The position numbers and the translations under genes are program-made. 33,321 nt of DNA from Candidatus Pacearchaeota archaeon (GTDB lineage: Archaea; Nanobdellota; Nanobdellia; Pacearchaeales; GW2011-AR1), in NCBI GenBank assembly GCA_018303995.1, contig JAGVXB010000003.1, forward strand, positions 1 through 33,321, in the 5' to 3' direction. Of this stretch, positions 1 through 8,335 are shown piece after piece. The first letter of the stretch is position 1. Every line of letters begins with the position of its first letter. The notes under the pieces were generated by a model. That model had not been told where the DNA came from. It saw only the letters and a list, made by a program, of their open reading frames with translations, and made no database searches.

Positions 1-42
1 AAGGCAACGAGGGGTTTAGTGTACAACTACTAATAGCCTCAA
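1..42 (+). rRNA. 3' terminal fragment of 23S rRNA (partial, truncated by window start)
   Basis: The first ~40 nt, AAGGCAACGAGGGGTTTAGTGTACAACTACTAATAGCCTCA, resemble the conserved 3' end of archaeal 23S rRNA (..CGAGGTGTTCAG...TACTAAnnGgcC..). They are followed by an AT-rich non-coding stretch. Confidence 0.6.
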
Positions 43-178
43 ATGAAATTTTTTAGAAAAATTTATTTTTCTTAAAGTTTCTAATCAGAATTTGGTTTAT
101 ACATTATATATAATCAAGGCTCACAAATTTAGATTTGCTTGCAATAATTTTTTCCTGCGTACGCGCGTCTATGATTTA

Positions 179-937
179 TCAGAAGTTTAAAGTTACAAAG
201 TTTTCTAATGCCTTAATCCCTCGTTTTGGGCTTTCTTCTAATCCTTCAACATATTCTGCCCATGTCGGATAATTTGAATTAATTTCTCTAGTTAATAGTC
301 CTTTAATTGGTTGAACATGATTTGCACCGAAAATAACCCCTTTTTGACCTTGAAGTTCTGACCTTAATTTGACAATTTCAGGAAAATATATCTTATAGTC
401 TCTTAATCGGTTTAAGTAAAAACTAAATTTTTTGACACCCTCACCTAAATCTACTATTGATTTATCAGAAGAAAAAGAATCTAATAATTGAGGAAATAAT
501 TCGATTATTCTGTATATTGGAACTTTATCAAATCCGTAATACCATAACTGCCCTAATTCTAGATAATCTCTTAAGTCCTTTTTCCTGCCTTGATGAGATT
601 CTAAACTCCGTAGAGCCTTAAATATGCCAAATAATTCCAAGGACACTCCTTGTTCAAGAAGATGGCTAGCGTAATCTGCACATTCATCTAGAAAATATTT
701 TTCTCCATTAAATGAGTTCATAGCGCGAGATTCATAACTATCCACTCTTGATTTTATGTTTTCAAGCAACACTTTTTCTCTTCCTTCAAAAATTAAGTGG
801 TCTAAACCAGTCAAAGTTTTTTCAAACTTTTGAATTTTTCTGGGTCTTATATACTCAATTGTGTGATGTACTCCGATAAGAACTAGGTCTGGAAAGACCT
901 GTTCATATATTGGAGATTTATCCCTTGAGGAGACCAT
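179..937 (-). CDS. hypothetical protein, possibly TraB/GumN-like
   Basis: 252 aa ORF. 'LIFEGRE' and 'GVIFGANHVQPIKGLL' weakly resemble TraB/PrgY-type motifs. Confidence 0.55.
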   Translation of the reverse strand: MVSSRDKSPIYEQVFPDLVLIGVHHTIEYIRPRKIQKFEKTLTGLDHLIFEGREKVLLENIKSRVDSYESRAMNSFNGEKYFLDECADYASHLLEQGVSLELFGIFKALRSLESHQGRKKDLRDYLELGQLWYYGFDKVPIYRIIELFPQLLDSFSSDKSIVDLGEGVKKFSFYLNRLRDYKIYFPEIVKLRSELQGQKGVIFGANHVQPIKGLLTREINSNYPTWAEYVEGLEESPKRGIKALENFVTLNF

Positions 938-1034
938 ATTTTTTGATAAATTATATTTATTTAAAGATATTGGATAATTGGTTATTAACCTATAAACTAA
1001 TTAATTTTAAATAAGGCAATTTTGTACCTCTTAT

Positions 1035-1277
1035 ATGAATTACAGCATTAGCCATTTTTTTCAAAATGTAAGAAAGTATGGATTTGTTGATGCTATGAAA
1101 GAAGACTTTAGACAGACAAAAAAAGATTATCTTCAAGATGCCATGGATTCTATGAATAATGGGAGATTAGGCGGTTTTGTTATGATGCTTCCAGTATGGT
1201 ATGCAGATGATTTCAAAGATTGGATGCAAAATAGAAGAGATAGAAAAAATAAGCAAAGTGGCTTGGAATCGATTTAA
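1035..1277 (+). CDS. hypothetical protein (80 aa)
   Basis: ORF with coding-like composition; its stop codon abuts the convergent stop at 1278. Confidence 0.5.
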   Translation: MNYSISHFFQNVRKYGFVDAMKEDFRQTKKDYLQDAMDSMNNGRLGGFVMMLPVWYADDFKDWMQNRRDRKNKQSGLESI

Positions 1278-1682
1278 TTATTTCTTATTCGCCTGAACGA
1301 ATTGAATGACTGTATAACCTAAGATTAATATTGCTCCAATTATTGCAAATATCGTCGTGTAAGTGCCTTGATATTTTCTTGTTAGGGCGTAATACATTGC
1401 AACTGTTCCTACTAGGCTTATGAATAACCCCATATATTTGTCGCTGAACATAATCCATCTAATCCATAGAAGAAATAAAGTGATTACTATCGCGAGCATT
1501 AATGCAAAGACCATTTGAGTCAATCCGAACGGCGAGCCTGTTTTAGAACTTAAGAGGTAGAAAAATGCTTCTGAAAGTATAATTAAGATTACGCCTACTA
1601 AAATTGTTGGAAAAGTTAATATCTGGTTTGTGTCTGAATCTTCCTCATCGTCCTCGAAATTGTCATCTCTTTTTATTGCCAT
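1278..1682 (-). CDS. hypothetical multi-pass membrane protein
   Basis: 134 aa, acidic N-terminus followed by about four hydrophobic segments. Confidence 0.65.
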   Translation of the reverse strand: MAIKRDDNFEDDEEDSDTNQILTFPTILVGVILIILSEAFFYLLSSKTGSPFGLTQMVFALMLAIVITLFLLWIRWIMFSDKYMGLFISLVGTVAMYYALTRKYQGTYTTIFAIIGAILILGYTVIQFVQANKK

Positions 1683-1794
1683 AATATTCTTTGAAGATGT
1701 TGATTTATATAGTTTTACTAGGCTTTAAACTAATTAGTTCTGATTAAACACTTAATATATAAATGTTTAAAAAGATTTTTTATTTTAGTAAGTT

Positions 1795-2052
1795 ATGAGT
1801 AACTATAGAATTCTAAAGTGCGAACATTTAAGTGGAGATAATGGGCAGAAAGATTATCTTGTCGAGGTTGTTCGTGAATCTCCTCGTTGTTGTGGTTTAT
1901 TTGGAACTAGAATAGAGGAGATAAAGTACTCTGGAAATCATGGAGATTGGCGTGAACTACCATCTGATAGAAAAGTTAATGGTCAAGTAGAACGCATTCT
2001 TAATCATGCTTTAAGTCAATTTATAAGGGCAGAAAAATCTAGAAAAAATTAA
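1795..2052 (+). CDS. hypothetical protein (85 aa)
   Basis: Intact ORF preceded by an AT-rich TATA-like stretch (AATATATAAATGTTTAAAAAG). Confidence 0.5.
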   Translation: MSNYRILKCEHLSGDNGQKDYLVEVVRESPRCCGLFGTRIEEIKYSGNHGDWRELPSDRKVNGQVERILNHALSQFIRAEKSRKN

Positions 2053-2057
2053 GTTAT

Positions 2058-2705
2058 TTATTTGTGTTTTTTATATTTAATCCAGGCGTAAACTGCATAT
2101 ATTGAAGAACCTAAAAGGCCGAATGACATGTCGGCCATTGTGTCATCTAAGGGGTTTAAAATTAGATGAAATTTTTCAAGACCCTTTAAGTCCCTTAAAT
2201 AAACTCCTTGAAGTTTTAAATTGAAAAATAAGTCTAATATGTATTCCCCTATTTCAAATATCCCTAGGATTCCTGCAACTGAGAATACTGTGAATGTTAT
2301 TTTCCATTTCAATGCTATATTTAATTTGTTAATCATAAAAAACATAATTGAACATAAGAGCATTGGCAGAATAAAGTGCTGTGCCTTGTCATATTGAGGA
2401 TATGTAAAATACAGATAACTGAGAAATAATGCGGATGTTCCTATTATTATAATAAATAAATAATGTTTTAATTTGAATCTAATATCAAATAAGTGGTCTA
2501 CGATATAGAATGCTATTATTAACCCTATAAATGTTGAATATCTTAGAGTTACATAGGGCGAATCTTTAAACAAATATATTGTAACTAAAACTAAAAAAGA
2601 GATTATTCCTACAATCAGGCGTTTGTGTCTGTAAGCCTTGCTTATTTCTTCCCTGATTTTTCTTTTTATTCTTTCTTTTCTTGATTCTCTTTTTTCTATT
2701 TTCAT
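2058..2705 (-). CDS. integral membrane protein, possibly YjdF/DUF2238-like
   Basis: 215 aa, basic N-terminus, multiple TM segments, 'YDKAQHFILPMLL' and 'DTMADMSFGLLGSSIYA'. Confidence 0.6.
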   Translation of the reverse strand: MKIEKRESRKERIKRKIREEISKAYRHKRLIVGIISFLVLVTIYLFKDSPYVTLRYSTFIGLIIAFYIVDHLFDIRFKLKHYLFIIIIGTSALFLSYLYFTYPQYDKAQHFILPMLLCSIMFFMINKLNIALKWKITFTVFSVAGILGIFEIGEYILDLFFNLKLQGVYLRDLKGLEKFHLILNPLDDTMADMSFGLLGSSIYAVYAWIKYKKHK

Positions 2706-2757
2706 CTTATTATTAGAAAGAGCATAGTTTTAAATATGGCTATTTTTCATATATTTT

Positions 2758-3072
2758 GTGAGTCGGGTAGCTAACTCCGAAGGTGTCTTTCAATAGACAA
2801 GGATTTTAATGAATTCTCCTTTGAGGAAGGTCCGGACATCGATTAAAGCGACCACTTGAAAGGGTGGCTGTCGCGAGATAGAGCTCCGCAACAGAAACGA
2901 CACCGCTCTTCCGGAGCAATGAACTTTGCAGGAAGCTAAGAAGGAAGAGATAGGATGAAACGGGCGACTTCGCTGATGCAACCGCTACAACCGCGGGCTT
3001 AGAAAGATGTTAGCACGCAGCGTTCGTCTGCAAAGACGAGCTTCGACAAAATCTGGCCTATGCCTGACTCAC
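2758..3072 (+). ncRNA. rnpB: RNase P RNA (archaeal)
   Basis: P1 helix GTGAGTCGGG (2758) with CCTGACTCAC (ends 3072). CR-I-like GAGGAAGGTCCGGAC, CR-II ACAGAAAC, CR-III GGATGAAACGGGCG, CR-IV AGATGTTAGCACG, CR-V ACAAAATCTGGCCTATG, all in the expected order. Confidence 0.93.
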
Positions 3073-3123
3073 ACTTTTATTTTTATTAGAAATATTTATT
3101 TAGTCATTTTATTTATTGTTTTT

Positions 3124-3408
3124 ATGGTCAATTATTCTTCGGCTGAAAAGAAGATAATAGATTTTGCCAGAAATTATCCTGCAATAACTGGATTGTCTTT
3201 AGGATGTTGTCCGGAGGAATCTAAATATAGAGTTTACTATTTTCTTATTGATGGTGAAATTCTAGATAGAGATAGAAGTGATGCTATATCTAGATTGGAG
3301 ATTGATTTGACGCAGAGGAAAAAACCGTCTGAAAATTTTGCACTTGCTGAGTGGCCTGCGGACGCTTTTAACCGGACCTTTTTGGGAGAAGTTATTTGGA
3401 GAAGATAA
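3124..3408 (+). CDS. hypothetical protein (start trimmed out of RNase P RNA)
   Basis: The track ORF 3007-3408 starts inside RNase P RNA. The internal ATG at 3124 (MVNYSSAEKK...) lies after the RNA. Confidence 0.55.
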   Translation: MVNYSSAEKKIIDFARNYPAITGLSLGCCPEESKYRVYYFLIDGEILDRDRSDAISRLEIDLTQRKKPSENFALAEWPADAFNRTFLGEVIWRR

Positions 3409-3429
3409 AATTTATAGGCTTTAAAAACA

Positions 3430-3437
3430 TTTAAAAG
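3430..3437 (+). promoter_or_regulatory. TATA-box-like element for the tRNA-half gene
   Basis: TTTAAAAG centred about 27 nt upstream of GGTCCCG at 3461. Confidence 0.5.
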
Positions 3438-3460
3438 TGGTTTTTCTATACACTTCTGTT

Positions 3461-3535
3461 GGTCCCGTAGCTCAATGGGAGAGCACACGATTATCTTGCA
3501 TGAGTAAGATGATGTGAAACTGAAGGCTGCAAGAG
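3461..3535 (+). tRNA. orphan tRNA 5'-half-like gene (acceptor strand + intact D-arm, no T-arm or 3' acceptor); candidate trans-split tRNA 5' half
   Basis: GGTCCCG-TA-GCTC-AATGGGA-GAGC-A matches tRNA positions 1-26 with consensus A14, R15, G18, G19 and A21. It is followed by hairpin-forming sequence (CACGATTATCTT/AAGATGATGTG; alternative TCTTGCA/TGCAAGA). No GGTTCRANTCC or CGGGACC seen downstream before the CDS at 3601. 3' end is uncertain. Confidence 0.5.
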
Positions 3536-3600
3536 AGTTGAAAATTATGTTTATTTTCTAAGCCATAAATCTTAATAAATCCTTAATTCTTGACTTTGTT

Positions 3601-4074
3601 ATGAAAAGAGGGCTGAAACCATTGCCTGAACAAACGGCGATGGATTTAACATTTAAGACAATCCCATCAGGAAGAACGGTAGATATTTCACTGCAACTTC
3701 CCGTTGATACGGTATGGCAAATATCTAGAAGAAAAGATGGAATTTATTTAGCCCAAGATATTCATGAAACTGGGACTCTTGCTAATATCCATAGATTATC
3801 TACTCAATTAAGTAATGGAATATCTAATGTAAGCCCATTAAAGATAAGGGCTGGAGAGAATCATTTTGTTATTCCTTATAATAGTCACCATTATGTTGAA
3901 TGCTCGCCTGATGGACATACCTACTTTCCACTTGGAACTGCTGGAGATTTTATAGGCCCTAAGGAGTATTACTTTTGTTTAGGAAGAAGTTTATATTTTA
4001 TTCTTTCCCTAAAAGAAAGACCTCAAAAACCTAGGTTTTCTCAGTTAGAACTTTTTCCTGACCAAAGAGCTTAA
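3601..4074 (+). CDS. hypothetical protein
   Basis: 157 aa ORF; TATA-like TTAATAAAT about 25 nt upstream. Confidence 0.55.
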   Translation: MKRGLKPLPEQTAMDLTFKTIPSGRTVDISLQLPVDTVWQISRRKDGIYLAQDIHETGTLANIHRLSTQLSNGISNVSPLKIRAGENHFVIPYNSHHYVECSPDGHTYFPLGTAGDFIGPKEYYFCLGRSLYFILSLKERPQKPRFSQLELFPDQRA

Positions 4075-4523
4075 ACAAGAGGAATTTCTATCTCATTTAT
4101 TAAATTAATTTTTTTAGCAGTTCTGAAATCACAAGCCATTGCTTCACCTTTGATATTATTTGTTATCGGAACGATACTTAATTCTCTATTTTGAATATTA
4201 TTTTTTATATCAATTAATTGTGAAATAGATTGTCCTGCTTTAACTTTAATATTAATTTTTTCAAGATTTTTTTCTCCTTTTGACTCGTCTGAAATTATAA
4301 AATTAAATCCTTCTATGTCTATATTTCCGGCGTTATCGATTTCTAATATATAACCTTTGATGGTTTCGTATATTCCTGCCTTATAGATTACCTCACTGCA
4401 ATCTGGAGCAGGGGAAAGCTGGGTAATAAATTTATTTCCGAATGAAAATATTAGGAAAGCAATGCTTACAGTAATTGCTATTAGAAGTACTGTTGCAATT
4501 ATTGGAGAAACCCCTTTTCTCAT
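4071..4523 (-). CDS. archaeal type IV pilin-like protein
   Basis: N-terminus MRKGVSPIIATVLLIAITVSIAFLIFSFG is a typical archaeal class III signal/pilin N-domain. Overlaps the convergent gene by 4 nt. Confidence 0.85.
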   Translation of the reverse strand: MRKGVSPIIATVLLIAITVSIAFLIFSFGNKFITQLSPAPDCSEVIYKAGIYETIKGYILEIDNAGNIDIEGFNFIISDESKGEKNLEKINIKVKAGQSISQLIDIKNNIQNRELSIVPITNNIKGEAMACDFRTAKKINLINEIEIPLV

Positions 4524-4599
4524 TTAAGTTGTAAATTATTAATACTAATAAATGTGATGTTTTAGTAATATTTATAAACACTTATGAGTTTGACGTAGT

Positions 4600-4878
4600 A
4601 TGAAACAAGAGGTTGTTGATAAACATAGAGATAATAGTGCTGGGGTTGTCGGAATTATATTTGGAATTATGGCTATTGTCTCTGGGGTTGCGGGTGTTTT
4701 ATTTGGATTTATTGGATTTTGGTTTGCGCTATATCAGTATAGACATTCTAAAAATAAATGGGCAGTCTGGGGACTTATACTGACTATAATAGGATTTATT
4801 TTAGGAATTGTTTTTGTAGTTTACTTATACTATTTTGTAGGGAGCACTCTTTCTAACTTGCAGGGAACTGCGGGATAA
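4600..4878 (+). CDS. small membrane protein, DUF4190-like
   Basis: 92 aa; 'GIIFGIMAIVSGVAGVLFGFIGFWFALYQYRHSKNKWAVWGLILTIIGFILG'. Confidence 0.6.
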   Translation: MKQEVVDKHRDNSAGVVGIIFGIMAIVSGVAGVLFGFIGFWFALYQYRHSKNKWAVWGLILTIIGFILGIVFVVYLYYFVGSTLSNLQGTAG

Positions 4879-4884
4879 ATAGTT

Positions 4885-5481
4885 ATGATGCGAAAAAATA
4901 GAGATGGAGCTCTTGAACTTTCTATAGGGACTATTGTTGTGATTGTTATTGGGATGAGTATGCTTGTTCTTGGATTGGTTTTGGTGAGGACTATTTTTAC
5001 TGGTTCGACTGAAAGCGTTAAGGTTCTAAATGAAGGAGTTTTGAATGAAATTACCACGTTATTTGATGATACTGAGGGGAATATTCTGGTTAAATTAGGA
5101 TCTACAAATATGGCTAGAATTAAACCAGGGACTGATAGCTTTGGAATTGCTATTGGAGCACAACATCCTGGAGGCGAGAAAATTACGAGAGATACTTTGA
5201 ATTATGGAATTGAATTAAGTAAAGAAGGAGGAGATAACTGTGTTAAAGTTCTTGGTCAAAGAAAGACCGAAGATTTGTTTAGAACTCCTCTTAATACAAA
5301 AACTAATGAATTTGGAAAAGTAATAGGATCTACTGCTGGCGCCATTATTGAAATAAGTGTTCCTAGTGGAACAGCGGCATGTACACAGAAAGTTAATGTG
5401 GACCTTTATGCCGATGGTTCAACTATTTCTAATGATGGAGATTTCTTTATTCTTGAGATTGTAAAGAAAGGAATATTTTAA
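4885..5481 (+). CDS. pilin-like / N-terminally anchored secreted protein
   Basis: N-terminus MRKNRDGALELSIGTIVVIVIGMSMLVLGLVLVR: a single hydrophobic helix following a basic stretch. Confidence 0.6.
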   Translation: MMRKNRDGALELSIGTIVVIVIGMSMLVLGLVLVRTIFTGSTESVKVLNEGVLNEITTLFDDTEGNILVKLGSTNMARIKPGTDSFGIAIGAQHPGGEKITRDTLNYGIELSKEGGDNCVKVLGQRKTEDLFRTPLNTKTNEFGKVIGSTAGAIIEISVPSGTAACTQKVNVDLYADGSTISNDGDFFILEIVKKGIF

Positions 5482-5567
5482 TTCTTTTAAAAAATTAATA
5501 GCAGATTAACTTAAAGAAATTTCAATAATTGACATAGATTTATAAATTAAAAGAGTCTTTTTGCGTC

Positions 5568-6866
5568 ATGCAAAAGAAGGTTGAGTGGTATTTAGATTTT
5601 GTAGATTCTTCTTACAAGCCTGCTAAGGATGAATTGCTTGCATTATTTTATTTTGAACCTGCTTCTGGCATCTCAGTAAATGAAGCAATGGGAAGAATTG
5701 CGTCTGAAAGTTCTACTGGAACCTGGACGACTTTATTTAAGATGCCTCCAAGAATGAATAAGCTGAAGGCGCATGCTTATTCTCATTCTGGAAATATTGT
5801 AAAAGTTGCTTATCCTTTAGATTTGTGGGAAAAGGGAAACTGTCCGCAATTGCTTAGTGGAATTGGTGGAAATATTTTTGGAATGAAAGCCCTTGATAAT
5901 TTACGCCTGTTAGATATTCATTTTCCTAAATCTTACTTGAGGAGTTTTCCCGGACCTAGACATGGAATGCAAGGAATAAGAAAAATGATGAATGTTTACA
6001 ACAGACCGATGTTGGGAGCCGTGCCTAAGCCGAAGATAGGATTTACTGATCTCGAACATGCAGAGATAGGATTTGAAACGTGGATGGGAGGTTTTGACTT
6101 CGTTAAGGATGATGAAAATTTGACTTCGACTAATTTTAATAATTTTGATAAACGCGTTAAGTTAATTGCTAAGTTGCGCGATAAAGCAGAGCACGCTACT
6201 GGAGATAATAAAGATGCTTACATCAATATTACTGCTGAAACTCACGAGATGGAAAGACGCGCTAAACTTCTTCATGATTATGGTTTTAAGCATGCGATGA
6301 TTGATGTCGTTGTAACTGGATATTCTGGAGTTCAGACCTTACGCAATACTCTTGGAGATTATGGGATGGCGATTCATGCTCACCGCGCTATGCACGCTAT
6401 GTTTGATAGAAATCCTAAACATGGAATGTCTATGTATATGCTTGCGAAATTAATGAGGATGATTGGAGTAGACCAAATACATGCCGGGACTGCTGTTGGA
6501 AAGCTTACTGGAACTGCTGGGGAAGTAAAAAATATTAGCGATACTTTGCGCGATAAAAAAGTTACAGAGATTAAAAATGTTAGATTTGCTCAAGACTGGT
6601 TTGGGTTAAAACAAGCGTTTCCAGTTACGTCTGGAGGATTGCATCCTGGATTAGTACCTGATTTGCTTAAGATTTTCGGGGATGAGTGCGTCATGCTTGT
6701 TTCAGGAGGAATACATGGACATCCTAAAGGGACTAGAGCGGGGGCAATGGCTACACGTCAAGCTATTGACGCAATTCACGAGGGTGAGACATTGGAAGAA
6801 CATGCAAAATACAATTTAGAATTGAGAGAGGCGTTAGAAAAGTGGAGCCACTTGAGGCCTGTTTAG
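5568..6866 (+). CDS. rbcL: ribulose-1,5-bisphosphate carboxylase, large subunit, form III-type
   Basis: 432 aa with VPKPKIG, GGFDFVKDDENLTS (carbamylated Lys, Asp, Glu), HAHRAMHA, HAGTAVGKLTG (loop 6 Lys), VTSGGLHPG, SGGIHGHP; TGTW and GNIFG in the N-domain. Confidence 0.95.
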   Translation: MQKKVEWYLDFVDSSYKPAKDELLALFYFEPASGISVNEAMGRIASESSTGTWTTLFKMPPRMNKLKAHAYSHSGNIVKVAYPLDLWEKGNCPQLLSGIGGNIFGMKALDNLRLLDIHFPKSYLRSFPGPRHGMQGIRKMMNVYNRPMLGAVPKPKIGFTDLEHAEIGFETWMGGFDFVKDDENLTSTNFNNFDKRVKLIAKLRDKAEHATGDNKDAYINITAETHEMERRAKLLHDYGFKHAMIDVVVTGYSGVQTLRNTLGDYGMAIHAHRAMHAMFDRNPKHGMSMYMLAKLMRMIGVDQIHAGTAVGKLTGTAGEVKNISDTLRDKKVTEIKNVRFAQDWFGLKQAFPVTSGGLHPGLVPDLLKIFGDECVMLVSGGIHGHPKGTRAGAMATRQAIDAIHEGETLEEHAKYNLELREALEKWSHLRPV

Positions 6867-6877
6867 AAAGTTTTAAA

Positions 6878-6893
6878 TAAGTGAACTCACTTA
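6878..6893. promoter_or_regulatory. palindromic operator overlapping the toxin-antitoxin promoter
   Basis: TAAGTGA-AC-TCACTTA: 7-nt arms, 2-nt spacer, directly next to TATA-like TTTTAAATA and 8 nt before the antitoxin ATG. Confidence 0.6.
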
Positions 6894-6900
6894 ACAGTAC

Positions 6901-7131
6901 ATGACTAATATCACTCTTTCAATTGATGATTCAGTATATTCTAGGATGAGACATTACTCTGAAATAAAGTGGAGTGAATTTGTGAGAAAAGTTATTGAAA
7001 AGCGATTAGTAGAACTTGATAGTATAAATAAAAATGTTGATGCTGAAGGAATATTCACTATGTTGGCCTCTGAAGACACTTTGAAAAAAGACTGGCTGAA
7101 TGAAGCTGATGAGGCTTGGAATGAATTATAA
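6901..7131 (+). CDS. ribbon-helix-helix antitoxin
   Basis: 'MTNITLSIDDSVYSRMRHYSEIKWSEFVRKVIEKRL' is a typical archaeal RHH antitoxin N-terminus, followed by an acidic C-terminus. Confidence 0.8.
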   Translation: MTNITLSIDDSVYSRMRHYSEIKWSEFVRKVIEKRLVELDSINKNVDAEGIFTMLASEDTLKKDWLNEADEAWNEL

Positions 7132-7456
7132 ACAATGTGATATAGTTCTTATTCCTTTTCCTTACTCTGATTTAAGTAGTTTTAGACAACGTCCTGCTTT
7201 AATTATCTCGAATAGCATTTTGAACTCCACTCAAGATGTAATATGCTGTTTGGTTACTAGAAATAGCGACTATAACTGTTTGCTTATGCCTGAAGACTGT
7301 TTTGCAGATGGAAAACTCCCATTCAAAAGCTGGATTAAACCATATAGAATATTTACAGTTCATAAGAACATAATTAAAAAGAAAATTTGTTCTGTGAAAG
7401 GTAAATTTTATGATAAACTTCTTATTGAAATTCAAAAATATATTTCTCGAGATTGA
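7121..7456 (+). CDS. MazF/PemK-family toxin
   Basis: 'YKQCDIVLIPFPYSDLSSFRQRPALIISN' is a MazF/PemK signature. ATG at 7121 overlaps the antitoxin by 11 nt; the track start at 7100 is upstream. Confidence 0.85.
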   Translation: MNYKQCDIVLIPFPYSDLSSFRQRPALIISNSILNSTQDVICCLVTRNSDYNCLLMPEDCFADGKLPFKSWIKPYRIFTVHKNIIKKKICSVKGKFYDKLLIEIQKYISRD

Positions 7457-7497
7457 GTTTTAGGAACCTTAATATACTGACTTTTTGTTCTTATTTT

Positions 7498-8070
7498 ATG
7501 ATTGAATACAAAAAGTATAGGTGGTTTTTTACTTCTGGCGGGAAGCTTGTTGTTGGAGGCAAGAGTGCTGAAAGCAATGATGCTTTGCTTGGCGAGTTAA
7601 AGAGTATGCGAAAAGAGTTAGTTGTAATGCATACTAAATCTCCTGGCTCACCTTTTTGTGCTATTCTTGCGCCTGTAAATGCTGTTACTAGTGATGACTT
7701 GAATGAATGCGCAGTTTTTACTGGATGTTTTTCTAGGGCATGGAAAGAGGGACAAAAATCTACTTCTGTGCATATGTTTAAATTATCTCAGCTTAACAAG
7801 ACAGGAGATATGAAATCAGGGAGTTGGAATGTTAAAGGCAAGATTAAAGATTTTAATGTTAATTTGGAGCTCGTTATAACTTTACAAAATGATATTGTTC
7901 GTGCTGTGCCTAAAAACTCAGTTAATTCTAGTGAGATAATTGCTTTTGTTTGTCCTGGAAAAATAGATAAGACTAAAGCAGTTATTAATATTAAGATGCC
8001 TGCTGTTAAAAAATTAAATCGTGAACAATTGCTTTCTGCTTTGCCTGCCGGAGGAGTTGAGTTCTCATGA
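7498..8070 (+). CDS. standalone NFACT-R (DUF814) RNA-binding domain protein
   Basis: 'YKKYRWFFTSGGKLVVGGKSAESNDALL' is the NFACT-R hallmark. ATG at 7498 preferred over 7453. Confidence 0.8.
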   Translation: MIEYKKYRWFFTSGGKLVVGGKSAESNDALLGELKSMRKELVVMHTKSPGSPFCAILAPVNAVTSDDLNECAVFTGCFSRAWKEGQKSTSVHMFKLSQLNKTGDMKSGSWNVKGKIKDFNVNLELVITLQNDIVRAVPKNSVNSSEIIAFVCPGKIDKTKAVINIKMPAVKKLNREQLLSALPAGGVEFS

Positions 8071-8327
8071 GATTTGGAACACTTTCTTTTCAAATAGGAA
8101 AAAATGGTTTGACTAAAACAGGGATAGAACATTTGGCTAGCGCTTTTAAAACTCGCAAAGTGATTAAGGTTCAGTTGTTGAAGAGCGCTACTAATGACCG
8201 CGCGCGTATGGAAGAAGTTGCTCAAGAAATTATTAAAGGACTTCCAGGAAAATATAATTACAGAATTATAGGTTTTACAATTATTCTTATGAAGAGAATG
8301 ACTCCTATGAAAGAGTTTGCTAAATGA
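8067..8327 (+). CDS. CRM-domain (CRS1/YhbY-like) RNA-binding protein
   Basis: 'IGKNGLTKTGIEHLASAFKTRKVIKVQLLKSA' matches the CRM GxxG core. ATGA overlap with the preceding stop indicates coupling. Confidence 0.8.
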   Translation: MRFGTLSFQIGKNGLTKTGIEHLASAFKTRKVIKVQLLKSATNDRARMEEVAQEIIKGLPGKYNYRIIGFTIILMKRMTPMKEFAK

Positions 8328-8335
8328 GATTGAAT

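Noticed and set aside
2790-2981. ORF on the minus strand (63 aa)
   Set aside because: Lies wholly inside RNase P RNA; antisense spurious ORF.
3007-3123. N-terminal part of track ORF 3007-3408
   Set aside because: Overlaps the conserved CR-IV/CR-V region of RNase P RNA; the real start is more likely 3124.
3237-3488. Minus-strand ORF (83 aa)
   Set aside because: Antisense to the 3124-3408 CDS and to the tRNA-like D-arm; no family features.
3505-3530. Possible C/D box sRNA (ATGATGT ... CTGA)
   Set aside because: C box is imperfect and the CTGA is only 4 nt away, too short for a guide region.
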